A stretch of DNA of 64,000 bases from NCBI RefSeq assembly GCF_000308875.1, contig NZ_BAGL01000018.1, positions 1 to 64,000 on the forward strand. The letters are read 5' to 3'. Below, piece after piece: positions 53,149-62,589 of the stretch (positions within the stretch are counted from its first letter, which is position 1; each line of letters starts with the position of its first letter). The position numbers were made by a program, and so were the translations under genes. This DNA is from Nocardia transvalensis NBRC 15921 (GTDB taxonomy: Bacteria; Actinomycetota; Actinomycetes; Mycobacteriales; Mycobacteriaceae). A model generated the notes under the pieces. It was not told the origin of the DNA and ran no database searches. It saw only the letters and a list, made by a program, of their open reading frames with translations.

Positions 53149-54552
53149 ATGTCCCGCATTGCGATCATCGGGGGCGGCCCCGCCGGCTACGAGGCGGCAT
53201 TGGTGGCATCCCAGCACGGCGCGACGGTCACGGTGATCGACAGCGACGGCATCGGTGGGGCGTGCGTGCTGTGGGACTGTGTGCCGTCGAAGACGTTCAT
53301 CGCCTCGACCGGTGTCCGGACCGATCTGCGCCGGGCTCGTGACCTGGGCATCACGCTGCATCCCGCGCAGGCGCAGGTGCGGTTGTCGGAGGTCAACTCC
53401 CGGGTCAAGACGCTGGCGCAGGCGCAGTCCTCGGATATCCGCTCGAAGCTGCAGGCGGCCGGGGTGACCATCCTCAACGGCCACGGCAGGCTCATCGATC
53501 AGATCCCCGGCCTGGCCACCCACCTGGTGCGGGCCACGCTGTCCGACGGGACCGAGCGCGTCCTCGAGGCCGACGTCGTCCTGATCGCGACGGGAGCCAG
53601 CCCGCGCGTGCTGCCCGGCGCGGAGCCCGACGGCGAGCGCATCCTGAACTGGCGCCAGCTCTACGACCTCAAGGAACTGCCCGAGACCCTGGTCGTGATC
53701 GGATCCGGTGTCACCGGTGCGGAATTCGTCTCCGCCTACACCGAGATGGGCGTGAAGGTGAAGGTGCTGTCCAGCCGCGACCGCATCATGCCGAGCGAGG
53801 ACGCCGACGCCGCGCTGGTCCTGGAGGACGCGCTGGCGGAGCGCGGCGTGGAGCTGTTCAAGCAGGCCCGCGCCGACGCGGTGGAGCGCACCGCCGACGG
53901 CATCGTGGTGAAGCTCTCCGACGGCCGCACGGTCACCGGTTCGCACGCACTGATGACGGTCGGCTCCACCCCGAACACCCAGGAGCTGGGCCTCGAGCGC
54001 ATCGGCATCGAACTCGGCAAGGGCGGTTATCTGCGAGTGGACCGGGTGTCGCGGACGTCCGTTCCGGGCATCTATGCCGCCGGTGACTGCACCGGGCTGC
54101 TGCCGCTGGCCTCGGTGGCCGCCATGCAGGGCCGCATCGCGATGTATCACGCACTGGGCGAGGGCGTGCAGCCGATCCGGTTGAAGACGGTGGCCTCGGC
54201 GGTGTTCACCCGCCCCGAGATCGCGACGGTGGGCGTCAGCCAGACCGCGATCGATAACGGCGAGACTCCGGCCCGGACGGTCATGCTGCCGCTGAACACC
54301 AATCCGCGGGCGAAGATGTCCGGCCTGCGCCGCGGCTTCGTGAAGATCTTCTGCCGGCCCGCCACCGGCGTGGTGATCGGCGGCGTCGTGGTGGCCCCGA
54401 TCGCGTCCGAGCTGATCCTGCCGATCGCGATGGCCGTGCAGAACAATCTGACGGTCAACGATCTCGCCCAGACATTCTCCGTTTACCCGTCGTTGTCGGG
54501 GTCGATCACGGAGGCCGCCAGACAGCTCATGCGGCACGACGACCTGGGGTGA
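53149..54552 (+). CDS. lpdA: LpdA-type NAD(P)H quinone dehydrogenase
   Basis: This 467-aa flavoprotein disulfide reductase homologue has FAD fold IAIIGGGPAGYEAA at the start, GGACVLWDCVPSK at about 38-50, a second nucleotide fold VVIGSGVTGAEFVSAYTEMG and GIYAAGDCTGLLPLAS. Both cysteines of a CxxxxC pair are present, yet the C-terminal HxxxxE dyad of true disulfide reductases is replaced (VYPSLSGSITEA). This fits LpdA, a quinone reductase in mycobacteria. It lies with glpD nearby, as there. Confidence 0.9.
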   Translation: MSRIAIIGGGPAGYEAALVASQHGATVTVIDSDGIGGACVLWDCVPSKTFIASTGVRTDLRRARDLGITLHPAQAQVRLSEVNSRVKTLAQAQSSDIRSKLQAAGVTILNGHGRLIDQIPGLATHLVRATLSDGTERVLEADVVLIATGASPRVLPGAEPDGERILNWRQLYDLKELPETLVVIGSGVTGAEFVSAYTEMGVKVKVLSSRDRIMPSEDADAALVLEDALAERGVELFKQARADAVERTADGIVVKLSDGRTVTGSHALMTVGSTPNTQELGLERIGIELGKGGYLRVDRVSRTSVPGIYAAGDCTGLLPLASVAAMQGRIAMYHALGEGVQPIRLKTVASAVFTRPEIATVGVSQTAIDNGETPARTVMLPLNTNPRAKMSGLRRGFVKIFCRPATGVVIGGVVVAPIASELILPIAMAVQNNLTVNDLAQTFSVYPSLSGSITEAARQLMRHDDLG

Positions 54553-54814
54553 TGGGCCACCGGTCGGTGTTCCCATGAGTGGCCTCCGGGATCTGTTGCC
54601 TGAAACTTGTTCGTGTGGTTCACTTCCCGCAGAGATGTGACTGGTGGGCGGTTGGTTGGTTGTCGTGTACGGGGGGATCCACCTTTCCCGAACCGGAGCT
54701 CGCGAACGGCCCCCGGGCCGGTAGTACGCGACCGGGCATCTGTGAGCACAGTTGGAGTTCGGCCGAACCTCGGTGAGGGGGCGCAGCCGGGCTCGGGAAA
54801 GGGATTGCGAGACA

Positions 54815-55933
54815 GTGAAACATCGTCAGCCGGGCCGGGCAACGAGAACGATGGCCACCACGTCCTTGCCGCTGGCCACCGCCGCGGCCGTCGCCACCAT
54901 CCTGACCGCCTCTCCCGCCGCCACCGCCGCGCCGGTCGAGCCCGCGGTACCCACCACTCCCGCGCAGCCGGGCACCAACGAGGTCCAGTCCCCGGAGGGG
55001 CAGCAGGCGCCCTCGACCCAGCCGCAGGAGCCGCAGTCCCCGAGCCAGCCGGGCGCGACCTCGCCGCAGCCGGGCGTCACCACGCCGCAGCCCGGTGTCA
55101 CCACTCCGGATCCCAATGCGCCCAAGCCGGATCCGAACGCCCCGAAGCCGGACGAGAAGAGCCCGAACCGCACCCAGCCGGGTGTGACCACCCCGCGCGT
55201 CGCGCCGCTGCCGGTGCCGGGCCAGGAGGTCCAGCCGCCGGTCACGCCGGGCCAGCCGGACGGCGGCCAGACCGACCAGCTCAAGCCCCAGCAGCCGCAT
55301 CCGGATCAGCCGCAGGTGACGCCGCGTCCGGCACAGCCGGGCCAGGGTGGTCAGGGCGGACAGGGCACCGGCCAGGGCGGTACGGACAACCTGACGGGCA
55401 ACGGCCCGTCGCAGGATTCGACGCAGCCGCGCTGGAACGCGCCGAGCCTGCAGTCCGCTCCGGCCGCTCCCGTCGTCCCGATGCAGGGCCCGCACACCGA
55501 GGTCGGCGCGAATATCGACGCCGGCGGTGTGATGCCGGGCTACGTGGCCAACACCCATCACTTCAGCAACCTCGACGGCTACGTCGGCACCGTGGGGTAC
55601 TCGACCCCGACGGGCACCGGCGACGGCGGCGTCTCGCTGGAGTTCGTCGAGGCCAACAAGATCAAGGTCACCACCTACACCCACACCACGGGCATCGACG
55701 ACCTGAAGTCCGCCACCGGCTTCAACGACATCACCAACGAGAGCTACGTCGACACCACCCAGGCGAACGCCGCCAAGGCCGCCGTCGAGGGCTGGATCCG
55801 GATGCAGCCGGGCGGTGAAGCGGCGCTCCAGGCCGCGGGCCAGGTTGGTAAGCTGCCGGAGGGCGAGCTGGCTCCGCAGACGGTGGATGTCGCCGGTATC
55901 ACCACGCAGTGGAGCGGGTCGGTCCAGAACTGA
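54815..55933 (+). CDS. secreted Pro/Gln/Gly-rich protein with small C-terminal domain
   Basis: This 372-aa protein has a signal peptide (SLPLATAAAVATILTASPAATAA) and a long disordered linker with direct repeats (PGVTTPQPGVTTP; DPNAPKPDPNAPKPDE; GQGGQGGQGTGQGG). A compact C-terminal domain follows from about 250 (PHTEVGANIDAGGVMPGYVA to ITTQWSGSVQ). The repeats suggest a cell-wall-spanning linker. No family is recognised. GTG 54815 is the chosen start; ATG 54851 also leaves the signal intact. Confidence 0.75.
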   Translation: MKHRQPGRATRTMATTSLPLATAAAVATILTASPAATAAPVEPAVPTTPAQPGTNEVQSPEGQQAPSTQPQEPQSPSQPGATSPQPGVTTPQPGVTTPDPNAPKPDPNAPKPDEKSPNRTQPGVTTPRVAPLPVPGQEVQPPVTPGQPDGGQTDQLKPQQPHPDQPQVTPRPAQPGQGGQGGQGTGQGGTDNLTGNGPSQDSTQPRWNAPSLQSAPAAPVVPMQGPHTEVGANIDAGGVMPGYVANTHHFSNLDGYVGTVGYSTPTGTGDGGVSLEFVEANKIKVTTYTHTTGIDDLKSATGFNDITNESYVDTTQANAAKAAVEGWIRMQPGGEAALQAAGQVGKLPEGELAPQTVDVAGITTQWSGSVQN

Positions 55934-56007
55934 CACAGACTGAATCGCGCGTGGGGCGGTCGTTCTCGACCGCCCCTTGTGTGTGTCATGGGAAGGGACT
56001 GTAGGAG

Positions 56008-57210
56008 ATGGCCTCCGAGGACGATGCCAGGCGTGACGACTCCGGACGGTCCGGTGCACGAGACCGGGGCGAGTCGGAATTCGGCCCACCCGTCTCCGGA
56101 TTCGGGCCGCCGCTCAACGAATTCGGTCCCCCGCTGAACGATTTCGGCCCGCCGACAGGCGAATCCCCGGCCGTGGGCTGGTCCCCGGGCGACGCGCCGG
56201 AACGGCCGAACCTGGGCTGGCAACCGGCCGACGGCCCGCCTGCCCCGCCCGCGCCGCCGGTTCCGCCACCGCCGCCGCAGTATCGCGCGCCTGATTCGAG
56301 TACCGCGGAGGCCTCGCGCGCCCCCGCGCCGGATACTCGGCGGATGCCCGCGCCCGAGGCCCCGTCCGCTCCGGAAACCCGTCGCCCGCCCGGTCCGGAG
56401 GCCTCCCGCACTCCCGCGCCCGAGACCCGCCGCATGTCCGCACCGGACACCCGCGGTGGTCCCGGTCCCGAGCCCTCACGACCGGTCCAGGGCGGCCCGC
56501 CTCCGCCGCAGCGCCCGGCGGATCCCCGCCCCGCGCGCGAGTCCTCCGGATCGCTGTGGGACGACGACGATCTGGCCAAGAAGCTGGTCGCCGCGCGCCC
56601 GACCCCGCAGCGGGAGTCCTCGTCGCTCTGGGACGACGACGATCTGGCGAAGAAACTCGGGACGCCGCGCCCCGAGCCAGAGGATGAACCGGAGCGCCCG
56701 CGGCGCAATATGGGAGTGCTCATCGGCGGTCTGGCCGCGGCGTTCGTGGTGATCGTCGCGATCGCGGCGGTGATCGTCTTCACCACGCGCAAGAGCGAAC
56801 CGGAGGGTCCGGGAGCCGCGCCGGCCGGCCCACCGGCGGGCGAGCCGCTGGCCTGTCCCGCGGTCTCCGACGGCAAGGTCGTCATCGGCAACGGCCCGGG
56901 CGGGACCTCCAGCGGTCCGCAGGCGATCCTCGGCTTCGAGCACGCGTACTTCGCCGACCGCAATGCCGCGAAGGCGCGCACATTCGCCGCACCGGACGCG
57001 AATCTCGAGGCGCCCGACCTGCTGCAGAAGATCATCGAGAGTCAGGTGCCGCAGGGCACGTCCTACTGCGTGCGGATCGAGTCGGCGGCCCCGGACCGGT
57101 TCCTCGTCGACATCACCGTCAAACATCCCGACGGCAATTCCCCCAAGTACATCTCCACGATCACGACCGTGAATCGGGACGGGCAGAACCTGGTCTACCT
57201 GATCGAATAG
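56008..57210 (+). CDS. single-pass membrane protein with Pro-rich cytoplasmic part and repeated LWDDDDLAKKL motif
   Basis: This 400-aa protein is anchored by one helix (about 235-258, MGVLIGGLAAAFVVIVAIAA). The N-terminal side is cytoplasmic and repetitive: FGPP repeats at about 28-52, Pro runs, (E/D)TRR(M/P)-type repeats, and SLWDDDDLAKKL twice at 182-193 and 206-217. The outer part (about 270-400, LACPAVSDGKVVIGN ... YISTITTVNRDGQNLVYLIE) looks like a small alpha-beta domain with two Cys. No known function; the repeated acidic motif may recruit a partner. Confidence 0.75.
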   Translation: MASEDDARRDDSGRSGARDRGESEFGPPVSGFGPPLNEFGPPLNDFGPPTGESPAVGWSPGDAPERPNLGWQPADGPPAPPAPPVPPPPPQYRAPDSSTAEASRAPAPDTRRMPAPEAPSAPETRRPPGPEASRTPAPETRRMSAPDTRGGPGPEPSRPVQGGPPPPQRPADPRPARESSGSLWDDDDLAKKLVAARPTPQRESSSLWDDDDLAKKLGTPRPEPEDEPERPRRNMGVLIGGLAAAFVVIVAIAAVIVFTTRKSEPEGPGAAPAGPPAGEPLACPAVSDGKVVIGNGPGGTSSGPQAILGFEHAYFADRNAAKARTFAAPDANLEAPDLLQKIIESQVPQGTSYCVRIESAAPDRFLVDITVKHPDGNSPKYISTITTVNRDGQNLVYLIE

Positions 57211-57301
57211 TTCCATATCTCACAGTGTGAGAAATGAATTTCAGACTCTGGACGATAGCGTGCGACAATCGTGGCGTTGCGCGTTCTTTCGGAGGTTGTC
57301 C

Positions 57302-58480
57302 ATGTCGCCGATCACCCCGCCCCTGGCCCGCCGCCTGGCCGGTCTGCGCAGTTCCGCGATTCGCGATCTGCTGACGCTGACCTCGCGTGCCGACATCATC
57401 GGCCTCGCCGGTGGCCTGCCGGACGCGCAGCTCATGCCCCGGGACCGGATCGCGCGGGCGACCGAGGAGGCACTGGCCGACCGCTCGCGGCTGCAGTACA
57501 CGGAGTCGGCCGGATGGGGCCCGCTGCGCGAGGTGCTCGCCGGACGGGAATCGGCCCGGCTGGGCCGCCCGGTGCCGGTCGAGGAGATCTTCGTCACCCA
57601 CGGATCACAGCAGGCGCTGTCGCTGCTGTCCGAGGTCCTGCTCGATCCGGGGGCTCTGGTGGTCGTCGAGGATCCGGCGTACGTCGGCGCGTTGCAGGTG
57701 TTCCGGGCCGCCGGTGCGCGGATCGAGGCGGTGCCGCTGGACGCCGACGGTATGCGGATCGACGCGCTGTCGGAGTTGCTGGAGCGCGGCGAGCGCCCCG
57801 CGGTCGTGCACACCGTGAGCAATTTCCACAATCCGCGCGGCGTCACCATGGTCTCGGACCGTCGTCGTGCCCTGGCCGACCTCGCTGAGCGGTACAACTT
57901 CTGGGTGATCGAGGACGATCCGTACGGTGAGCTGTGGTTCGACCGCCCGTCGCCGGAACCCGTCGCGTCCTACTCGCCCAACGTGATTCGGCTGTCGAGC
58001 GCGTCGAAGATCCTGGCGCCGACGTTGCGGGCCGGCTGGATGGTCGCCCCGGATCGGGTGTGCCGGGGCGTCGAACTGCTGAAGCAGGGCGCCGACCTGT
58101 GCGGTTCGGCCCTGACCCAGCAGGTCACCGCGGATCTGCTCGCCGACGACGCCTGGCTGACCGACCACGTGGACAAGGTCCGCCGCATCTACGGCGAGCG
58201 GGCGGAGGCGCTGGTCGGCGCCCTGCGCGCCCGGCTCGGCGACCGGATCGTGAGCACCGACGCCGCGGGCGGGATGTTCGTGTGGGCCGATTTCACCGAC
58301 GGCACCGATACCGCCGACTTGCTGCCGCGCGCGGTCGAGCACGGCACGGCCTACGTCCCCGGTTCGGCCTTCGCCGTCTCCGCGGACTACCGCCATTCGA
58401 TGCGGCTGTGCTTCACCACCTCGGACGCTGCGACACTGCGGGAGGCGGTCGATCGCCTGGTGGCGGCCCTCGACGGGTAG
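57302..58480 (+). CDS. PLP-dependent aminotransferase (2-aminoadipate aminotransferase-like)
   Basis: This 392-aa fold-type I aminotransferase has GLAGGLPDAQLMP at about 33-45, HGSQQALSLLSEVLLDPGA, EDDPYGELWF (PLP Asp) and the PLP lysine in SASKILAPTLRAGW (Lys236). It resembles LysN/2-aminoadipate and MocR-type aminotransferase domains without the regulator domain. The ATG at 57302 follows GGAGGTTG. The amino donor and acceptor are unknown. Confidence 0.9.
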   Translation: MSPITPPLARRLAGLRSSAIRDLLTLTSRADIIGLAGGLPDAQLMPRDRIARATEEALADRSRLQYTESAGWGPLREVLAGRESARLGRPVPVEEIFVTHGSQQALSLLSEVLLDPGALVVVEDPAYVGALQVFRAAGARIEAVPLDADGMRIDALSELLERGERPAVVHTVSNFHNPRGVTMVSDRRRALADLAERYNFWVIEDDPYGELWFDRPSPEPVASYSPNVIRLSSASKILAPTLRAGWMVAPDRVCRGVELLKQGADLCGSALTQQVTADLLADDAWLTDHVDKVRRIYGERAEALVGALRARLGDRIVSTDAAGGMFVWADFTDGTDTADLLPRAVEHGTAYVPGSAFAVSADYRHSMRLCFTTSDAATLREAVDRLVAALDG

Positions 58481-58699
58481 TTCGCCGCCGGGATCACATC
58501 GCGAGAAGATCGCCCGTGAGTTACCGTGGGCTTCGGTTACTCGTGGGTAGGCGGTGCTGGGACGCGCGACACGAGCGCCGCACCGGCCGGGAAGTCCCGG
58601 TGTTCCCATAGCCTGGACGCGAGCAGCCGGACGAGAGCTTTCACCAACGGCGGGTCGATCCGCAACCCGCGACCACGGGCGTTCTGGAGGTGTCGGGCT

Positions 58700-60451
58700 A
58701 TGACGGAGAAATCGCGATCGCAGGGGAAACCGGCCGGTGGGCTGGGGCCCGCGCAGCGGGCGGAGGCGTGGGACCGGCTCGGCACAGACCATTTCGACAT
58801 GGTCGTGATCGGCGGCGGCGTGGTCGGCGCGGGTATCGCGCTGGACGCGGCCACCCGCGGGCTGGAAGTGGCGCTGGTGGAGGCCCGCGACCTGGCGTCG
58901 GGGACATCGAGCCGGTCGTCGAAGATGTTCCACGGCGGCCTGCGCTATCTGGAGCAGCTGGACTTCGGGCTGGTCCGCGAGGCCCTGCACGAACGTGAGC
59001 TGAGCCTGAAAACCCTTGCGCCGCATCTGGTCAAGCCGTTGCGGTTCCTGTATCCGCTCACCCACCGGGTGTGGGAGCGGCCGTACGTCGCCTCCGGCCT
59101 GGTGCTCTACGACACCATGGGCGGCGCGAAATCCGTTCCGGGACAACATCATGTGACCCGTTCGGGTGCGATGCGGCTGTCGCCCGGAGTGCGCCGCGAC
59201 GCGCTGATCGGCGGCGTCACCTACTTCGACACGGTCGTCGACGACGCCCGCCACACCATGACGGTCGCCCGCACCGCCGCGCACTACGGCGCGGTGATCC
59301 GGACCTCCACCCAGGTGGTCGGATTCCTCCGCGAGGCCGACCGGGTGGTGGGCGTGAAGGTGCGCGACAGCGAGGACGGCCGCACCACCGAGGTCCGGGG
59401 GCACGTGGTCGTCAACGCCACCGGGGTGTGGACCGACGAGATCCAGGCGCTCTCGCACCTGCGCGGCCGTTTCCACGTGCGCGCCTCCAAGGGCGTGCAC
59501 ATCGTCGTGCCGCGCGACCGCATCGTCAGCGAGGCTGCGCTGATTCTGCGCACCGCCACCTCGGTGCTGTTCGTCATTCCGTGGAGCACCAATCACTGGA
59601 TCATCGGCACCACCGACACCGACTGGAATCTGGACCTGGCGCATCCGGCCGCGACCAAGGCCGATATCGACTACCTGCTGGACCAGGTCAACAAGGTGCT
59701 GGTCACACCGCTCACCCACGACGACATCCAGGGCGTGTACGCGGGACTGCGGCCGCTGCTGGCGGGGGAGAGCGACGAGACCTCGAAGCTGTCGCGCGAG
59801 CACGCGGTGGCGCGCATCGCCCCTGGCCTGGTGGCCATCGCGGGCGGCAAGTACACGACCTACCGGGTGATGGCCTACGACGCGGTAGACGCTGCGGCAC
59901 AGGACATTCCGCAGCGCGTCTCGTCGACGATCACCGACAAGGTGCCGCTGGTGGGCGCCGACGGCTACTTCGCGCTGCTGAACCAGACCCCGCATCTGGC
60001 CGAGACCTACGGTGTGCACCCGTACCGGATCGAGCATCTGCTCAATCGTTACGGTTCGCTGGTCACTCGGGTGCTGGATCTGGCCGAGGGCAAACCCGAA
60101 CTGCTGCAACCGATTACCGAAGCACCAACCTATCTGAGGGTGGAGGCGGTGTACGCGGCCGCCGAGGAGGGCGCGCTGCACCTGGACGACATCCTGGCGC
60201 GCCGCACTCGCGTCTCCATCGAGTACTCCCATCGCGGGATGGATTGCGCCCGGGAGGTCGCCGAACTCGTCGCACCTGTGCTGGGTTGGGACGCAGCGGA
60301 AATCGACCGGGAGGTCGAGACCTACCGCGCCCGGGTCGAGGCGGAGATCCGCTCGCAGACGCAGCCGGACGACGCCTCCGCCGATGCGTTGCGGGCGGCC
60401 GCACCGGAACCGCGCCCGGAGATTCTGGAGCCGGTGCCGTCCGAAGGGTGA
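58700..60451 (+). CDS. glpD: glycerol-3-phosphate dehydrogenase (FAD-dependent)
   Basis: This 583-aa membrane-associated flavoenzyme oxidises glycerol-3-phosphate to dihydroxyacetone phosphate and feeds the quinone pool. It has the FAD fold DMVVIGGGVVGAGIALDAATRG, SGTSSRSSKMFHGGLRYLEQ, VVNATGVWTDEI and a C-terminal helical domain (LRVEAVYAAAEEGALHLDDI). ATG 58700 follows CTGGAGG. The long C-terminal acidic/Ala tail is not conserved. It lies close to lpdA as in mycobacteria. Confidence 0.95.
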   Translation: MTEKSRSQGKPAGGLGPAQRAEAWDRLGTDHFDMVVIGGGVVGAGIALDAATRGLEVALVEARDLASGTSSRSSKMFHGGLRYLEQLDFGLVREALHERELSLKTLAPHLVKPLRFLYPLTHRVWERPYVASGLVLYDTMGGAKSVPGQHHVTRSGAMRLSPGVRRDALIGGVTYFDTVVDDARHTMTVARTAAHYGAVIRTSTQVVGFLREADRVVGVKVRDSEDGRTTEVRGHVVVNATGVWTDEIQALSHLRGRFHVRASKGVHIVVPRDRIVSEAALILRTATSVLFVIPWSTNHWIIGTTDTDWNLDLAHPAATKADIDYLLDQVNKVLVTPLTHDDIQGVYAGLRPLLAGESDETSKLSREHAVARIAPGLVAIAGGKYTTYRVMAYDAVDAAAQDIPQRVSSTITDKVPLVGADGYFALLNQTPHLAETYGVHPYRIEHLLNRYGSLVTRVLDLAEGKPELLQPITEAPTYLRVEAVYAAAEEGALHLDDILARRTRVSIEYSHRGMDCAREVAELVAPVLGWDAAEIDREVETYRARVEAEIRSQTQPDDASADALRAAAPEPRPEILEPVPSEG

Positions 60452-60528
60452 GGGTGGCGCTCGGTTACCTTGTCCGGCCCTGATATTCACCGTCCCAGCC
60501 ACGTTCCGCGTGGAATGCCGTGGGGTGT

Positions 60529-61140
60529 TCAGACGCCTTGTGTACCTTCGATATTCGCCGCCCAGGCGACGAGTGACCGCAGGTAACGCAGTACGGTCTC
60601 GTCAGAGTACGCCGCCGGGTCTTCCAGATGCAGCCGGGCCAGTTCCTCCAAGGCCGCCAACAGGATTCGCGCGGTGGGCCCGTCGGGGTCGACGGTCGCC
60701 CCGGCGAACCGGGAGAGGTGCCGGGCGCCCACCCGGCGGGCGTAGGCGCGGCCCAGTTCGATCTGCTCGCGCAGGTCGGGCGGGGCGCCGTCGGGCGGGC
60801 GGAGGATGATCCGCCAGCTCACCGGCGCCGCATGGAGATACGCGAGAATGCCGCGGCCGACGGCGTCCACATCGTCGTCCGGTGCGAGCCGATCGATACT
60901 GCCGACGCCGGCGAGGGCGATGGTCCGCTCCCGCTCCAGCAGTGCGTCCATCAGGCCGGGCAGATCGGCGAACTGCTGGTACACCACGGCCCGGGTGACA
61001 TCCGCGGCGCGGGCCACGCGATCGATACTCACGGCGGCGAAGCCCTCGGCGGCGACGATATCGCGGGTCACGTCCAGCAGTTGCGCCCGCCGATCGGCGG
61101 CCGACATCCGGCGCTTGACGGCGGGACGCTGCGGGCTCAC
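60529..61140 (-). CDS. TetR family regulator coupled to the HpnE-like gene
   Basis: This 203-aa TetR protein's helix-turn-helix at about 15-60 reads RRAQLLDVTRDIVAAEGFAAVSIDRVARAADVTRAVVYQQF, followed by a ligand domain. The GTG at 61140 overlaps the upstream flavoenzyme stop by 4 bp (GTGA), so it is cotranscribed with that gene. A TAACTAACA/TGTAAGTTA palindrome upstream of the operon is its likely target. Confidence 0.88.
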   Translation of the reverse strand: MSPQRPAVKRRMSAADRRAQLLDVTRDIVAAEGFAAVSIDRVARAADVTRAVVYQQFADLPGLMDALLERERTIALAGVGSIDRLAPDDDVDAVGRGILAYLHAAPVSWRIILRPPDGAPPDLREQIELGRAYARRVGARHLSRFAGATVDPDGPTARILLAALEELARLHLEDPAAYSDETVLRYLRSLVAWAANIEGTQGV

Positions 61141-62501
61141 GCCCTCGACGGTAGCTCGAGCAGCAGATCCACCGCCCGCGCGGCGCTCTGCACCGCGCTC
61201 TCCATCGTGGCCGACCAGTCGGTGGCGGTCCAGTCGCCGGCGAGCACGAGCCCGGGCACCGAGGTGCGCTGCGGCGGCCGCAGTCCGTGCGTGCCCAGCA
61301 CCTGCGAGAACGTCGCCTTCGGCATCTTGACCACCTGGGCCGTCACGATATTCGCGTCCGCCGCGGCCGGATAGTAGCGCCGCAGCAGCGCCATCTGCTC
61401 GGCGACGATCTCCTCGTTGCTCTTGTGGATCTGCTCGTAGGCGCCGCTGGTGGTCAGGCAGTACAGCCAGGCGCGGTCGGTGTCGCGGCCGTGCATGCGC
61501 TGGCGGTCGAAGACCTCGTCGATGACGCCGGTCCCGCCGATGAGGGCCTCGAACTCCGCCTCGGTGCCCAGCGCGCGATCCAGGTACAGGTTGGTGCTGA
61601 CGATGGGCGTGTACCCCAATTTGTCTGCGGCGGCGTAGATTTCGGCATGCTCTGGCAGATCGTCCAGCAGCCCGCCGACGGCGGAATTGGGCACCGCGCA
61701 CACCACCGCGTCGGCGTCCACCACCGTGCCGTCCGCCAGCGACACCCCGGTGACCCGGTTGTCGGCGATATGGATCCGGCGCGCCACCGCGCGGTAGCGC
61801 ACATCCACGCCGCGCCGCTCGAACAGGGCGAGCGCGCCGTCGATGTAGAGGGTGTCCAGGTCCACGGTCGGATAGCCGATGGAGACCGGGATGCGGTGTT
61901 TGATCCCCAGCCGCAGGCCCGTCGCCATCACGTCGGCGAAGGCCTTCGCCGATTCCCGCTGCACCGGTTCGGCCGCGATGCCCAGGGCCAGCCAGTCCCA
62001 CAGCGCCTCACGGGCGGTGGCGGGCATGCCGACCCGCTGGAACCACTCTTCGGTGGTGATATCGGCCAGATCGGCGGGCTGGCGCAGGCACTGGCGGCCC
62101 AGCCGGACGGTCGCGCGGGCCGCGCGGAGCCGATCGAGCACGCTCGCGGACGGGTGCGCCCCGAACAGGGCCTTGATCGCCGTGGGGCCCGAGGTGGCCA
62201 TGACCGCCTTGCGGCCGTCCGGCCAGCGCAGGGTCGCGCGCTTGGGGAAGGCGACGAACTGCCGGGTGCCGACGGTCTCGAGGTAGCGGAACAGATGGTC
62301 GTAGCCGCTGGCGATCACGTGCTGGCCGTTGTCGGGAACGTCCTGCACCGCCTCGGCCCGCATGGCCTGGGTGCGCCCGCCGAGCCGCCCGCGGCGCTCC
62401 AGCAGGGTGACCTGTTTCCCGGCCTCGGCCAGCCAGACCGCGGCGGCGAGTCCGGCCAGGCCGCCGCCGACGACCACGTAACGACGCGGATCCTCACCCA
62501 T
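61137..62501 (-). CDS. HpnE-like FAD-dependent oxidoreductase
   Basis: This 454-aa flavoprotein of the amine oxidase/phytoene desaturase group has RYVVVGGGLAGLAAAVWLAEAGKQVTLLE at the N-terminus, GGRTQAM (RGGR-type) near 41-47, DNGQHVIASGYDHLFRYLETVG and a C-terminal GLVLAGDWTATDWSATMESAV. The GQH segment and length best match HpnE (hydroxysqualene dehydroxylase), but no hpnC/D genes are adjacent, so the substrate is uncertain. It is probably repressed by the coupled TetR. Confidence 0.8.
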   Translation of the reverse strand: MGEDPRRYVVVGGGLAGLAAAVWLAEAGKQVTLLERRGRLGGRTQAMRAEAVQDVPDNGQHVIASGYDHLFRYLETVGTRQFVAFPKRATLRWPDGRKAVMATSGPTAIKALFGAHPSASVLDRLRAARATVRLGRQCLRQPADLADITTEEWFQRVGMPATAREALWDWLALGIAAEPVQRESAKAFADVMATGLRLGIKHRIPVSIGYPTVDLDTLYIDGALALFERRGVDVRYRAVARRIHIADNRVTGVSLADGTVVDADAVVCAVPNSAVGGLLDDLPEHAEIYAAADKLGYTPIVSTNLYLDRALGTEAEFEALIGGTGVIDEVFDRQRMHGRDTDRAWLYCLTTSGAYEQIHKSNEEIVAEQMALLRRYYPAAADANIVTAQVVKMPKATFSQVLGTHGLRPPQRTSVPGLVLAGDWTATDWSATMESAVQSAARAVDLLLELPSRA

Positions 62502-62516
62502 GACAGGCTCCTCACC

Positions 62517-62537
62517 TAACTAACAAAATGTAAGTTA
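62517..62537 (-). promoter_or_regulatory. TetR-type operator before the HpnE-like gene
   Basis: TAACTAACA-AAA-TGTAAGTTA is an inverted repeat matching at 8 of 9 positions, centred 26 bp before the ATG at 62501. It is typical of TetR sites and lies in an AT-rich patch. Confidence 0.6.
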
Positions 62538-62589
62538 AGCGAGGTGCGGTGTGCGGTCAAGGGTTTCGGCAGAGGTCGGCGCGAAGGTC

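Noticed and set aside
60512..60528. CCACG/CGTGG short inverted repeat as terminator after glpD
   Set aside because: The 5-bp arms are too short in GC-rich DNA and there is no T-run.
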